Source of the DNA: UBA668 sp031413415
GTDB taxonomy: Bacteria; Actinomycetota; Acidimicrobiia; Acidimicrobiales; Ilumatobacteraceae
Reading direction: 5' to 3'
NCBI GenBank assembly: GCA_031413415.1
Contig: JANOET010000164.1
Coordinates: forward strand, 1 to 10,174
DNA: 10,174 bases
Both the position numbers and the translations under genes were made by a program. The first letter of the stretch is position 1. Each line of letters begins with the position of its first letter. Below, piece by piece: positions 1 through 5,787 of the stretch. A model generated the notes under the pieces. It was not told where the DNA came from. It saw only the letters and a list, made by a program, of their open reading frames with translations, and did no database searches.

Positions 1-276
1 GGTCCCGGCCTGTCGGCCGACGGCCGCAGCCTGATCTGCCTGCCGTCTTCGAGCATCGTGCAGGGTCAGTTGGTCACTCGAATCCTGCCCGCGTTGCCGG
101 CCGGTTCGGTCGTGAGCACACCTCGGCATCAGGTCGACGTCGTCATCACCGAGTTCGGCGTCGCCGAGCTCGCCGGCCGTACCATTCGCGAGCGGGCCGT
201 CGCGTTGGCGGCGGTCGGCCACCCGGACGTGCGCGACGAGCTGCTCGCCGTGGCGTCGACCTGGCCCAGGGACTGA
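1..276 (+). CDS. Acetyl-CoA hydrolase / CoA-transferase family protein, C-terminal part (5' end outside window)
   Basis: Frame 1 is open from the first base to the TGA at 274-276, giving the last 91 residues of a protein that begins before the window. The stretch VDVVITEFGVAELAGRTIRE, followed by an RA..LAAVGHPDVRDEL segment, matches the end of the acetyl-CoA hydrolase/transferase C-terminal domain, where [VI]TE[YF]GVA.L.G and HPD.R.EL are conserved. Known members move CoA between acyl-CoA and a free acid such as acetate, succinate or 4-hydroxybutyrate, through a glutamyl-CoA intermediate in the cytosol. The catalytic glutamate lies upstream of the window, so substrate and completeness cannot be judged. 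The gene ends about 90 bp before the next gene and I see no strong terminator there. The family call is firm; hydrolase versus transferase is open. Confidence 0.85.
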   Translation, partial: GPGLSADGRSLICLPSSSIVQGQLVTRILPALPAGSVVSTPRHQVDVVITEFGVAELAGRTIRERAVALAAVGHPDVRDELLAVASTWPRD

Positions 277-354
277 CTGCAGGACCGACCCCACCGATTG
301 TTGCGTCTTCGTGGCGAGTCCGTGCGACCGCCGACCGACCGCAGCGCGCGTCCA

Positions 355-360
355 TAGGCT
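355..360 (+). promoter_or_regulatory. Predicted -10 element of a leaderless start (phosphoesterase)
   Basis: TAGGCT fits the actinobacterial -10 pattern TANNNT and ends 8 nt before the GTG at 369. No Shine-Dalgarno sequence lies between them, so transcription would begin at or very near the start codon. No clear -35 is visible. Confidence 0.4.
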
Positions 361-368
361 CGGCGACG

Positions 369-1118
369 GTGCGCATTCTGCTCGTGTCCGATCTCCACTA
401 CTCGCTCCCCCAGTTCGACTGGGTGGTGCAGCAGGCGCCATCGTTCGACCTCGTCGCGATCGCCGGCGATCACCTCGACCTGGCGTCGTCGGTGCCGATC
501 GACGCGCAGAGTGTCGTGGTGCTCCGGTATCTGCAACTCCTGCGTGAGACCGGCGCGGTTGCGGCCAGCTCGGGCAACCACGATCTGACCGGCCCCGACG
601 CGGCCGGCGAGCAGGCGGCGTTGTGGCTCGACGACGCGCGCGCACTCGGCGTGCCCACCGACGGCGACTCGTTGCAGCTCGGCGACACACTGGTCACGAT
701 CTTCCCGTGGTGGGACGGCCCGGTGGGACGCGACGCGGTCGAGCAGCAGATGGTCGCCGATGCCGCCCGCCGACCGGGCCGGTGGGTGTGGGTGTACCAC
801 TGGCCGCCACTCGGCTCGCCGACGTGTTGGACCGGCCGCCGCCACTACGGCGATACCGAGCTCGGTGCGTGGATCGACCGCTTCGCCCCCGATTTGGTGC
901 TCACTGGGCACGTCCACGAGCCGCCGTTCAAACACGACGGCGCCTGGGCCGACCGAATCGGCGACACCTGGGTGTTCAATCCCGGTCGACAGATGGGACC
1001 CGTGCCTGCACACATCGAGATCGACACCGACGAGATGCAGGCGCGGTGGTGGTCGCTCGCCGGCGCCGAGGAGATCGACCTCACACAGACGACGACGCCC
1101 GAACGGACCGCTGTCTAG
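369..1118 (+). CDS. Calcineurin-like metallophosphoesterase
   Basis: A 249-residue protein with the full set of dinuclear-metal motifs of the calcineurin-like phosphoesterase superfamily: D8-L-H10, G33-D34-H35, G69-N70-H71-D72, H144 in the VYHWPP segment and G180-H-V-H183. The usual second motif GD.xD/N is GDH here. No signal peptide or membrane segment is seen, so it should be cytosolic. Members hydrolyse phosphomono- or phosphodiester bonds (nucleotides, cyclic nucleotides, phosphoproteins, nucleic acids); nothing here fixes the substrate. The start is GTG, chosen because the first beta strand (RILLVSDLH) begins directly after it and a -10-like TAGGCT lies 8 nt upstream. The gene ends convergently with the CNBD gene, sharing four bases (CTAG). 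With a cyclic-nucleotide-binding protein next door, cyclic-nucleotide hydrolysis is a fair guess, but only inference. Confidence 0.88.
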   Translation: MRILLVSDLHYSLPQFDWVVQQAPSFDLVAIAGDHLDLASSVPIDAQSVVVLRYLQLLRETGAVAASSGNHDLTGPDAAGEQAALWLDDARALGVPTDGDSLQLGDTLVTIFPWWDGPVGRDAVEQQMVADAARRPGRWVWVYHWPPLGSPTCWTGRRHYGDTELGAWIDRFAPDLVLTGHVHEPPFKHDGAWADRIGDTWVFNPGRQMGPVPAHIEIDTDEMQARWWSLAGAEEIDLTQTTTPERTAV

Positions 1119-1597
1119 TAGTCGGGTTCGGGATCGCGCAGCGAGCCCGGACGCGCCGGGGGCGCCTGACGCTGGGCCAACTCGTGCAGTACGCCGCTCA
1201 CCATGGCGAGCCCTGGTGCATCGCCGTACTGGTGACGCAGGTCGGCCAGGTACGTGGTGACGAACGCCAGCCGATCGGCCAGCCCGGTGGCCACGAGGCG
1301 CAGCACAGCGGGATCGGACTCGAGGAACGCTGCGCCGTCCTCGGCATGATGCAACGTCGTCTCGGTCGTGGCCACCACGGTCGCCGTGTGGCGCGAGCCC
1401 GTCAACGTCGACATCTCTCCGACCAGTGCACCCGGGTGGGTGATGGTGTTGACCGGAACGTCCCCTTTGCGGACTTCCAGACTCCCGCTCACCAGCACCC
1501 ACACCGAGCCACCGCTCCCACCTTCGGTCACCAACGTCTCGCCTGCGGCGAGACGTTCCCGCGGCAAGTGCGCGGCCAGGGTGAGCAGATCGGTCAC
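1115..1597 (-). CDS. Free-standing cyclic-nucleotide-binding-domain (CRP-like) protein
   Basis: A 160-residue protein consisting of one CRP/FNR-type cyclic-nucleotide-binding beta-roll (about residues 5-110) and a helical tail. Typical features are the L.AGETL..EG.....VWVLVSGSLEV strands and the phosphate-binding cassette from G60-E61 through A72-T-V-V-A76. No helix-turn-helix follows, so it is not a transcription factor by itself and probably acts by binding a partner or as a sensor. In the cassette the residue two places before the conserved Ala, normally Arg (R82 of E. coli CRP), is His70, with Arg69 just before it, so cNMP binding is plausible but not assured. The start is GTG, with TACCCT 6 nt upstream and no Shine-Dalgarno. 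It is divergent from the alpha/beta hydrolase gene across 80 bp, and its tail overlaps the phosphoesterase stop. Confidence 0.82.
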   Translation of the reverse strand: MTDLLTLAAHLPRERLAAGETLVTEGGSGGSVWVLVSGSLEVRKGDVPVNTITHPGALVGEMSTLTGSRHTATVVATTETTLHHAEDGAAFLESDPAVLRLVATGLADRLAFVTTYLADLRHQYGDAPGLAMVSGVLHELAQRQAPPARPGSLRDPEPDY

Positions 1598-1603
1598 ACG
1601 GCA

Positions 1604-1609
1604 AGGGTA
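1604..1609 (-). promoter_or_regulatory. Predicted -10 element of a leaderless start (CNBD gene)
   Basis: Read on the minus strand this is TACCCT (TANNNT), 6 nt before the GTG whose first base is 1597. It lies in the 80-bp divergent region shared with the hydrolase promoter. Confidence 0.45.
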
Positions 1610-1665
1610 CGACGGGTCGTGTGAACGGCGGATGACGGTTCCGTCCGGCGATCGCGCACGTCCTC

Positions 1666-1671
1666 TACCAT
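1666..1671 (+). promoter_or_regulatory. Predicted -10 element of a leaderless start (alpha/beta hydrolase)
   Basis: TACCAT (TANNNT) ends 6 nt before the ATG at 1678, with no Shine-Dalgarno between. It diverges from the CNBD promoter at 1604-1609. Confidence 0.5.
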
Positions 1672-1677
1672 CGCCCG

Positions 1678-2637
1678 ATGGGTGAACCCGAGAACCTCGT
1701 CCGGCATCGCCCGTTGCGCTGGTGGCCGATCGTCGCCGCCCTGCTCGTCACGCTGACGGTCGCGCTGTGCCTGCTGACGTCGTGGGGCGGCATCTGGGGT
1801 TCGCACCCGGCCTACTGGATCACTCTTGTCGCCGTGCTGCTGCTCTCGGGCGGACTCGCGGCGTGGGCGTGGTGGCGCTCGCCGGCGACACCGCAGAAGT
1901 CGTTCCGCACGTGGGGCCTGCGAGCCGTGCTCGTGCTGATCACCGGCCTGACGATCATCGCGTTGGTGTACCTCCGCCCACTCGGGGCCGACCAGGTGGC
2001 CATCGACGCACTCCGCAGCGACGACGACGTGACGGTGACGGTGTCCGCCGGTCTGATCCGGCTGCAACCGATCGCCCCGACGTCGACGGGGTTGGTGTTC
2101 TACCCCGGCGCCAAGGTCGACCCTCGGGCATACGCCCGCATTCTGCGGCCGGTGGCCGAGGCCGGGTTCCCGGTGGTGATCGTCAAGTTCCCGTACAACC
2201 TGGCCGTGTTCGGAATCCGCGCGGCCGACGACGTGATCGGTGACGACGACCTGGTGCAACGGTGGGTCATCGGCGGCCACTCGCTGGGTGGGGCGATGGC
2301 AGCGACCTTCGCGTCCGACGCCCACGACGAGCTCGCGGGTCTGCTGCTCCATGCCGCGTACCCCGCCGGGGCGATGACCGAGCGCATCGACCTCGACGTG
2401 TTGTCGGTGTTCGGCACCGAGGACGGTCTGGCCACCGTGGCCGACATCGAGGCGTCCCGACGCAACCTTCCCGCCGACACCGAATTCGTGCCGATCGAGG
2501 GCGGAATCCACGCGTTCTTCGGCGACTACGGCGAACAGAGCGGCGACGGGAACCCGTCGATCGCTCGCGAGGACGCGCAGCAACAGATCGTTGCTGCCAC
2601 GCTCGCGCAACTCACCCGGGTCGACCAGGCCGGCTGA
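1678..2637 (+). CDS. Membrane-anchored alpha/beta hydrolase
   Basis: A 319-residue protein with three N-terminal hydrophobic segments (about 15-35, 46-66 and 82-100) and an alpha/beta-hydrolase domain from about residue 115. The nucleophile elbow is G200-H-S202-L-G204. The likely acid is D249 in the FGTEDG loop and the likely catalytic histidine is H278 in GGIHAFFGDYG. The GGIHAFFGDYG..SGDG..S ending is typical of a bacterial hydrolase group annotated as alpha/beta hydrolase of unknown substrate (Abhydrolase_5 type). The fold suggests an esterase or lipase-like activity at the membrane; an odd number of three passes would put the catalytic domain on the opposite side from the N-terminus. No substrate can be assigned. 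The next gene follows after 35 bp on the same strand but appears to have its own promoter. Confidence 0.85.
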   Translation: MGEPENLVRHRPLRWWPIVAALLVTLTVALCLLTSWGGIWGSHPAYWITLVAVLLLSGGLAAWAWWRSPATPQKSFRTWGLRAVLVLITGLTIIALVYLRPLGADQVAIDALRSDDDVTVTVSAGLIRLQPIAPTSTGLVFYPGAKVDPRAYARILRPVAEAGFPVVIVKFPYNLAVFGIRAADDVIGDDDLVQRWVIGGHSLGGAMAATFASDAHDELAGLLLHAAYPAGAMTERIDLDVLSVFGTEDGLATVADIEASRRNLPADTEFVPIEGGIHAFFGDYGEQSGDGNPSIAREDAQQQIVAATLAQLTRVDQAG

Positions 2638-2660
2638 CCGCCCGCACTCGCGAGGCCCGT

Positions 2661-2666
2661 TACGGT
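2661..2666 (+). promoter_or_regulatory. Predicted -10 element of a leaderless start (2-hydroxyacid dehydrogenase)
   Basis: TACGGT (TANNNT) ends 6 nt before the ATG at 2673. The intergenic space is only 35 bp and has no Shine-Dalgarno, so this gene probably has its own leaderless transcript even if it is also read from the hydrolase gene. Confidence 0.45.
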
Positions 2667-2672
2667 GCTGCC

Positions 2673-3593
2673 ATGACCAATGAGCTCCCGGTGTTGTTCT
2701 TCGATCGCGCGCTTCCGGACGAGTTCCGCGACCTGGTCGAGGGGAAAGCAATCGCGGTGGGTCCCGATGGTGCTGAACTCGATGGCGCCGACGCCGTGAT
2801 CGCCGGCATGCACCGGTGGGACACGGCAGCGATGGCGGGCGGACCGCGCCTGCGGGTCATCTCTCGCCTCGGCGTCGGCTACGACACCGTCGACGTGGCG
2901 GCGGCCACCGCAGCGGGCATCACCGTCTGCTACGCCCCCCAGGCGCCCACCGTGTCGACCGCCGAGCATGCCGTCGCCCTGATGTTGGCGGTGACGAAGC
3001 GACTCGAGGCGGGGCAAACACGGGCGCGCGACGGCCTGCCCGGTGGGCCTGCAGTCTCCATGGAACTCGACGGTCGGGTCCTCGGTCTGCTCGGCTACGG
3101 CCGGATCGCTCGGCGGGTGGCGGTGGTGGGCACGGCGCTGGGCATGGACGTCGTCGCACACGATCCCCTGTTGCAGGACGACGACGGTGTGGCCCGGCTC
3201 GTGAGCGCCGACGAACTGTGGACGACCAGCGATGTGGTGTCCCTGCATGCGCCCGCGCTGCCCTCGACCCACCATGTCGTCGATGCTGCGACGCTGGCGA
3301 AGATGAGGCGCGGCAGCTACCTGGTGAATTGCGCAAGAGGCGCGCTGGTCGACCAGGACGCGCTGATCAACGCCCTGGATCGTGGCCACCTGGCTGGCGC
3401 CGGGCTCGACGTCACCGAGCCCGAGCCCTTGCCGATCGGGCACCCGCTGCTCGTCCACCCGAACGTGGTCGTCACCCCGCACATCGCCTCGAGCACGACG
3501 GCAGGCCGCCGCCGCCTGTACGCCCACGCCATCGAGCACGCCCTGGCCACGTTGGCCGGCGCACCCACGAGCGTCGTGCCAGAACAGGCCTGA
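2673..3593 (+). CDS. NAD-dependent D-isomer-specific 2-hydroxyacid dehydrogenase
   Basis: A 306-residue protein of the usual size for phosphoglycerate/glyoxylate/hydroxypyruvate dehydrogenases lacking regulatory domains. The N- and C-terminal substrate-domain halves flank a Rossmann domain whose dinucleotide loop is GLLGYGRIA (139-146; the last Gly is Ala). D164, at the end of the second strand (VVAHDP), would bind the adenine ribose and favours NAD(H) over NADP(H). The catalytic residues are Arg222 in NCARGAL, Glu251 in TEPEPLP and His270 in TPHIAS. The reaction is reversible interconversion of a D-2-hydroxyacid and a 2-oxoacid in the cytosol. It precedes an HpcH/HpaI aldolase by 26 bp, which suggests linked use of a 2-oxo or 2-hydroxy acid. 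The exact substrate is not readable. The ATG was chosen because the protein fold starts there and a -10-like element sits 6 nt upstream. Confidence 0.9.
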   Translation: MTNELPVLFFDRALPDEFRDLVEGKAIAVGPDGAELDGADAVIAGMHRWDTAAMAGGPRLRVISRLGVGYDTVDVAAATAAGITVCYAPQAPTVSTAEHAVALMLAVTKRLEAGQTRARDGLPGGPAVSMELDGRVLGLLGYGRIARRVAVVGTALGMDVVAHDPLLQDDDGVARLVSADELWTTSDVVSLHAPALPSTHHVVDAATLAKMRRGSYLVNCARGALVDQDALINALDRGHLAGAGLDVTEPEPLPIGHPLLVHPNVVVTPHIASSTTAGRRRLYAHAIEHALATLAGAPTSVVPEQA

Positions 3594-3603
3594 TCGCGCT
3601 CGG

Positions 3604-3612
3604 TGCTAGAAC
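3604..3612 (+). promoter_or_regulatory. Predicted extended -10 of a leaderless start (aldolase)
   Basis: TGC-TAGAAC resembles an extended -10 (TGN plus a hexamer matching TATAAT at four of six positions) and ends 7 nt before the ATG at 3620. The last hexamer base is C rather than T, so it is weaker than its neighbours. Confidence 0.3.
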
Positions 3613-3619
3613 GGGCGTC

Positions 3620-4396
3620 ATGAACCTTCGCGAGATGTGGTCCGACGGACAGACGACCCTGGGAGCATGGCTGTCCGCACCGACCTCGGCCGGGGCCGAG
3701 ACGACAGCCCGGGTCGGCTTCGACTACGTGTGTGTGGACAACCAGCACGGCGCGGTCGACTACCAGGTGAGCGTCGGCATGGTGCAGGGCATCCTGCTCG
3801 GCGGCTCCCGGCCGATCGCTCGGGTGCCGTGGAACGAGCCGGGCATCATCGGCAAGATGCTCGACGCCGGCGTCGAGGGTGTGGTGGTGCCGATGGTGAA
3901 CAGCGTCGCCGAGGCCGAGGCTGTGGTGCACGGCAGTCGCTACCCACCGTTGGGCGAACGCAGTTTCGGGCCCGTGATGGCCGGTATGCGAGCGACCGGT
4001 TACCACACCACCGCGAACGACACGGTGGCCGTCATCCCGATGATCGAGACGGTGCAGGCGCTGCGGAACATCGACGACATCCTGGCCGTGCCCGGTGTCG
4101 ACGCCATCTACGTCGGCCCCGCCGATCTGTCACTCAGCCTGGGCCTTCCCCCCGGCAACAACGACGACCGCCCCGAGTTCACCGACGCGCTGCTTGCCAT
4201 CGCCGCCGCGTGCCACAACGCGGGCGTCGTGCCCGGCATCCACTCCACGGGCGACCTCGCCGCCCGTCGTATCGAGCAAGGCTTCCGGATGATCACCGTG
4301 TGCGGCGACCTGCTGGCGATGCGCACCCGCATGACCGACGAGCTCGCTCAGGCTCGTGGCGCTCAGGGACCGAAGGGCTCCGGCGCGATGTACTGA
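3620..4396 (+). CDS. HpcH/HpaI family class II aldolase
   Basis: A 258-residue TIM-barrel protein of the HpcH/HpaI aldolase/citrate lyase family, normal length for the family. Members split 4-hydroxy-2-oxoacids such as 2-keto-3-deoxy sugar acids or 4-hydroxy-2-oxoheptanedioate into pyruvate and an aldehyde, using a divalent metal. The catalytic-base loop is D40-N-Q-H43-G, the substrate-binding arginine is R68 in ARVPW, the metal ligands are E143 (MIET) and D169 (GPADLS), and PPLGERSFGP is at 109-118. The family loop is often D.EHG; here Gln replaces Glu, a variant that occurs in some members. The start at 3620 gives the canonical N-terminus and lies 26 bp after the dehydrogenase stop. Together they could handle products of sugar-acid breakdown; the true substrate is unknown. 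Confidence 0.88.
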   Translation: MNLREMWSDGQTTLGAWLSAPTSAGAETTARVGFDYVCVDNQHGAVDYQVSVGMVQGILLGGSRPIARVPWNEPGIIGKMLDAGVEGVVVPMVNSVAEAEAVVHGSRYPPLGERSFGPVMAGMRATGYHTTANDTVAVIPMIETVQALRNIDDILAVPGVDAIYVGPADLSLSLGLPPGNNDDRPEFTDALLAIAAACHNAGVVPGIHSTGDLAARRIEQGFRMITVCGDLLAMRTRMTDELAQARGAQGPKGSGAMY

Positions 4397-4436
4397 CCGG
4401 TGTCGGGCGCCAATGGCACACGGCGTCGTCGGTCAG
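4393..4436. terminator. Possible bidirectional terminator between convergent genes
   Basis: CTGACCG (4393-4399) and CGGTCAG (4430-4436) form a 7-bp inverted repeat that can extend inward by two G-T wobbles and a G-C pair. Each arm contains one of the two convergent stop codons (TGA at 4394-4396; TCA on the plus strand at 4433-4435). No T-tract follows on either strand and the loop is long, so termination is only a guess. Confidence 0.3.
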
Positions 4437-5551
4437 CGGAGGGCGGTCACCGGCTGCCACGAGCCATCGGTCGCAGCGCTGCGTAGCGCTGCGTCGACCA
4501 ACTGCTGCACGCGCGCTCCGGTGGCGAGATCCGGATCCACCAGGTGGCCCTCGGCCACCGCGGTCGCCCAGGCGCGGGTCATGGCCTCGGTGCGGCGGAA
4601 CATGTGCCGGTACGTGTCGTGCACCGAGCCACGCGGGGCACCGGCCCAGAGATCGTCCGGAATCGCCAATGGCTGCGCCGGTCCGCGCTCGCCGGTCGCG
4701 AGGCCACGGACTTCCTGCACCGTGTCCCAGTCGATCCGTGAGTGCAGCGTGCCTGCGCTGCCGTGCACGTCGATCTCGTGAACTTGTCCGAACGGCGTGC
4801 CCTCCCACGCGATCGCACTGATCTGCAGCGTGGCCGAGGCACCCGACTCGAAGCGTGCGGCAATGACGGCGTGGTCCTCCGCCTGGGCGTACTCGGTGCC
4901 GTCGGGTCGCGGATCACGCGGGACGAACCGATCGCTGTGCGCGCTGATCGAGGTGACCTCACCGAGGAACCACCGAGCCATGTCGAGCCAGTGCGACCCG
5001 AGATCGCCGATGATGCCGGAACCGGCGGAGGTTTCGTCGAACCTCCACGCGTACTCGCCCCCGCGGGCGAAGCCGGCGAAGTACCGCATGCTCAGGTGAT
5101 ACGGCGTTCCGACGTAGCCGTCGCGGATGAGCCGATGGACGAAACGATTGGTCGGCATCCAGCGATAGGTGAACGGCACCATCGTGGTCACGCCGGCCCG
5201 AGTGGCAGCGTCGGCCATCTCGCGGGCTTCGACGTCGTTCATGCCGATGGGTTTCTCGCACAACACTGCCAGACCGCGATCCAACGCCGCGATGGTGATG
5301 TCGCGGTGGGTCTCGTTCGGCGACGCGATCACGACCGCGTCGATGTCGCCGCTGTCGAGCATCGTCCGCCAGTCGTCCGCGACGGAGGACACGCCCCACC
5401 GGTCGGCCAGCGCCTGCGCTCGCCCTCGGTCGCGGCCGCAGATGGTGGTGATGCGGCCCGCCGGATGGTCGGCCATCGCCGGCAGGTACATCGCATCGGC
5501 CCACCAGCTGGTGCCGACCAGACCGATCCGGATCCTCGATCGGTGTTCCAT
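4433..5551 (-). CDS. Gfo/Idh/MocA family NAD(P)-dependent oxidoreductase
   Basis: A 372-residue two-domain protein. An N-terminal Rossmann fold opens with IRIGLVGTSWWA (residues 7-18), followed by VVIASPNETH (73-82) and the family signature C98-E99-K100-P101, whose lysine is a catalytic/cofactor residue. The C-terminal alpha/beta domain carries GDLGSHWLD (182-190), with D183 and H187 at the catalytic positions. Members oxidise or reduce sugars, inositols and related polyols at a ring or chain carbon, in the cytosol. The first glycine-rich loop is GLVGTSWW rather than the common G.G..G, a known variation. The gene converges on the aldolase with 36 bp between stops. A 17-bp palindrome 20-36 nt upstream of the ATG suggests repressor control. 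Substrate is unknown; the context suggests sugar-acid or polyol metabolism. Confidence 0.88.
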   Translation of the reverse strand: MEHRSRIRIGLVGTSWWADAMYLPAMADHPAGRITTICGRDRGRAQALADRWGVSSVADDWRTMLDSGDIDAVVIASPNETHRDITIAALDRGLAVLCEKPIGMNDVEAREMADAATRAGVTTMVPFTYRWMPTNRFVHRLIRDGYVGTPYHLSMRYFAGFARGGEYAWRFDETSAGSGIIGDLGSHWLDMARWFLGEVTSISAHSDRFVPRDPRPDGTEYAQAEDHAVIAARFESGASATLQISAIAWEGTPFGQVHEIDVHGSAGTLHSRIDWDTVQEVRGLATGERGPAQPLAIPDDLWAGAPRGSVHDTYRHMFRRTEAMTRAWATAVAEGHLVDPDLATGARVQQLVDAALRSAATDGSWQPVTALR

Positions 5552-5570
5552 GTCGAGCAGTCTCGCGCGT

Positions 5571-5587
5571 CGTGGGCTCAGCCCACG
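5571..5587. promoter_or_regulatory. 17-bp palindrome, candidate operator of the Gfo/Idh gene
   Basis: CGTGGGCT-C-AGCCCACG is a perfect inverted repeat with 8-bp arms and a single central base, centred 28 nt upstream of the first base of the ATG at 5551. If the gene is leaderless or nearly so (GAGACT on the minus strand at 5559-5564 is a weak -10 candidate), the palindrome lies between -10 and -35, a typical repressor position. It could instead fold as an RNA hairpin, but no T-tract follows. Confidence 0.4.
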
Positions 5588-5761
5588 CGTGCTGCGCGGA
5601 AGATGGACGTGCTGTCCGCGATGCCTTCACTTCACTCCGCCGGACGAAGTGTCTCGAACAGCGCCGCAAGGTTCGGACCGTGGCCGGATGAATTCGCCGA
5701 CTCGAACGACCGGTGGGCACTCGCGAACAGGTCGATGCGCAGAACGGCCGATGCTCGTGGC

Positions 5762-5784
5762 ACCGCCCGTCGTTCGTGGCGGGT
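5762..5784 (-). terminator. Weak hairpin after the cyclase-STAND gene
   Basis: On the minus strand, starting 3 nt after the TAG stop, ACCCGCC and GGCGGT can pair as a 6-bp stem with one bulged C and a loop of about 10 nt. There is no T-run, so it is only a weak terminator candidate. Confidence 0.2.
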
Positions 5785-5787
5785 CCC

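Noticed and set aside
129..1604. 491-codon minus-strand open frame opposite the phosphoesterase
   Set aside because: Composition is Arg/Gly/Pro-rich with no recognisable domain; it is antisense to a protein with complete catalytic motifs and overlaps the CNBD gene.
623..1624. 333-codon plus-strand open frame
   Set aside because: Arg-rich out-of-frame shadow of the phosphoesterase and antisense of the CNBD gene; no family features.
1594..2751. 385-codon minus-strand open frame
   Set aside because: Antisense shadow of the alpha/beta hydrolase, rich in Arg, His and Gln, with no motif; GC-rich genomes yield such frames often.
2816..3619. N-terminal extension of the aldolase frame back to 2816
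   Set aside because: The added residues are an Arg-rich shadow of the dehydrogenase; the HpcH/HpaI fold begins at the ATG at 3620, which has its own promoter-like element.
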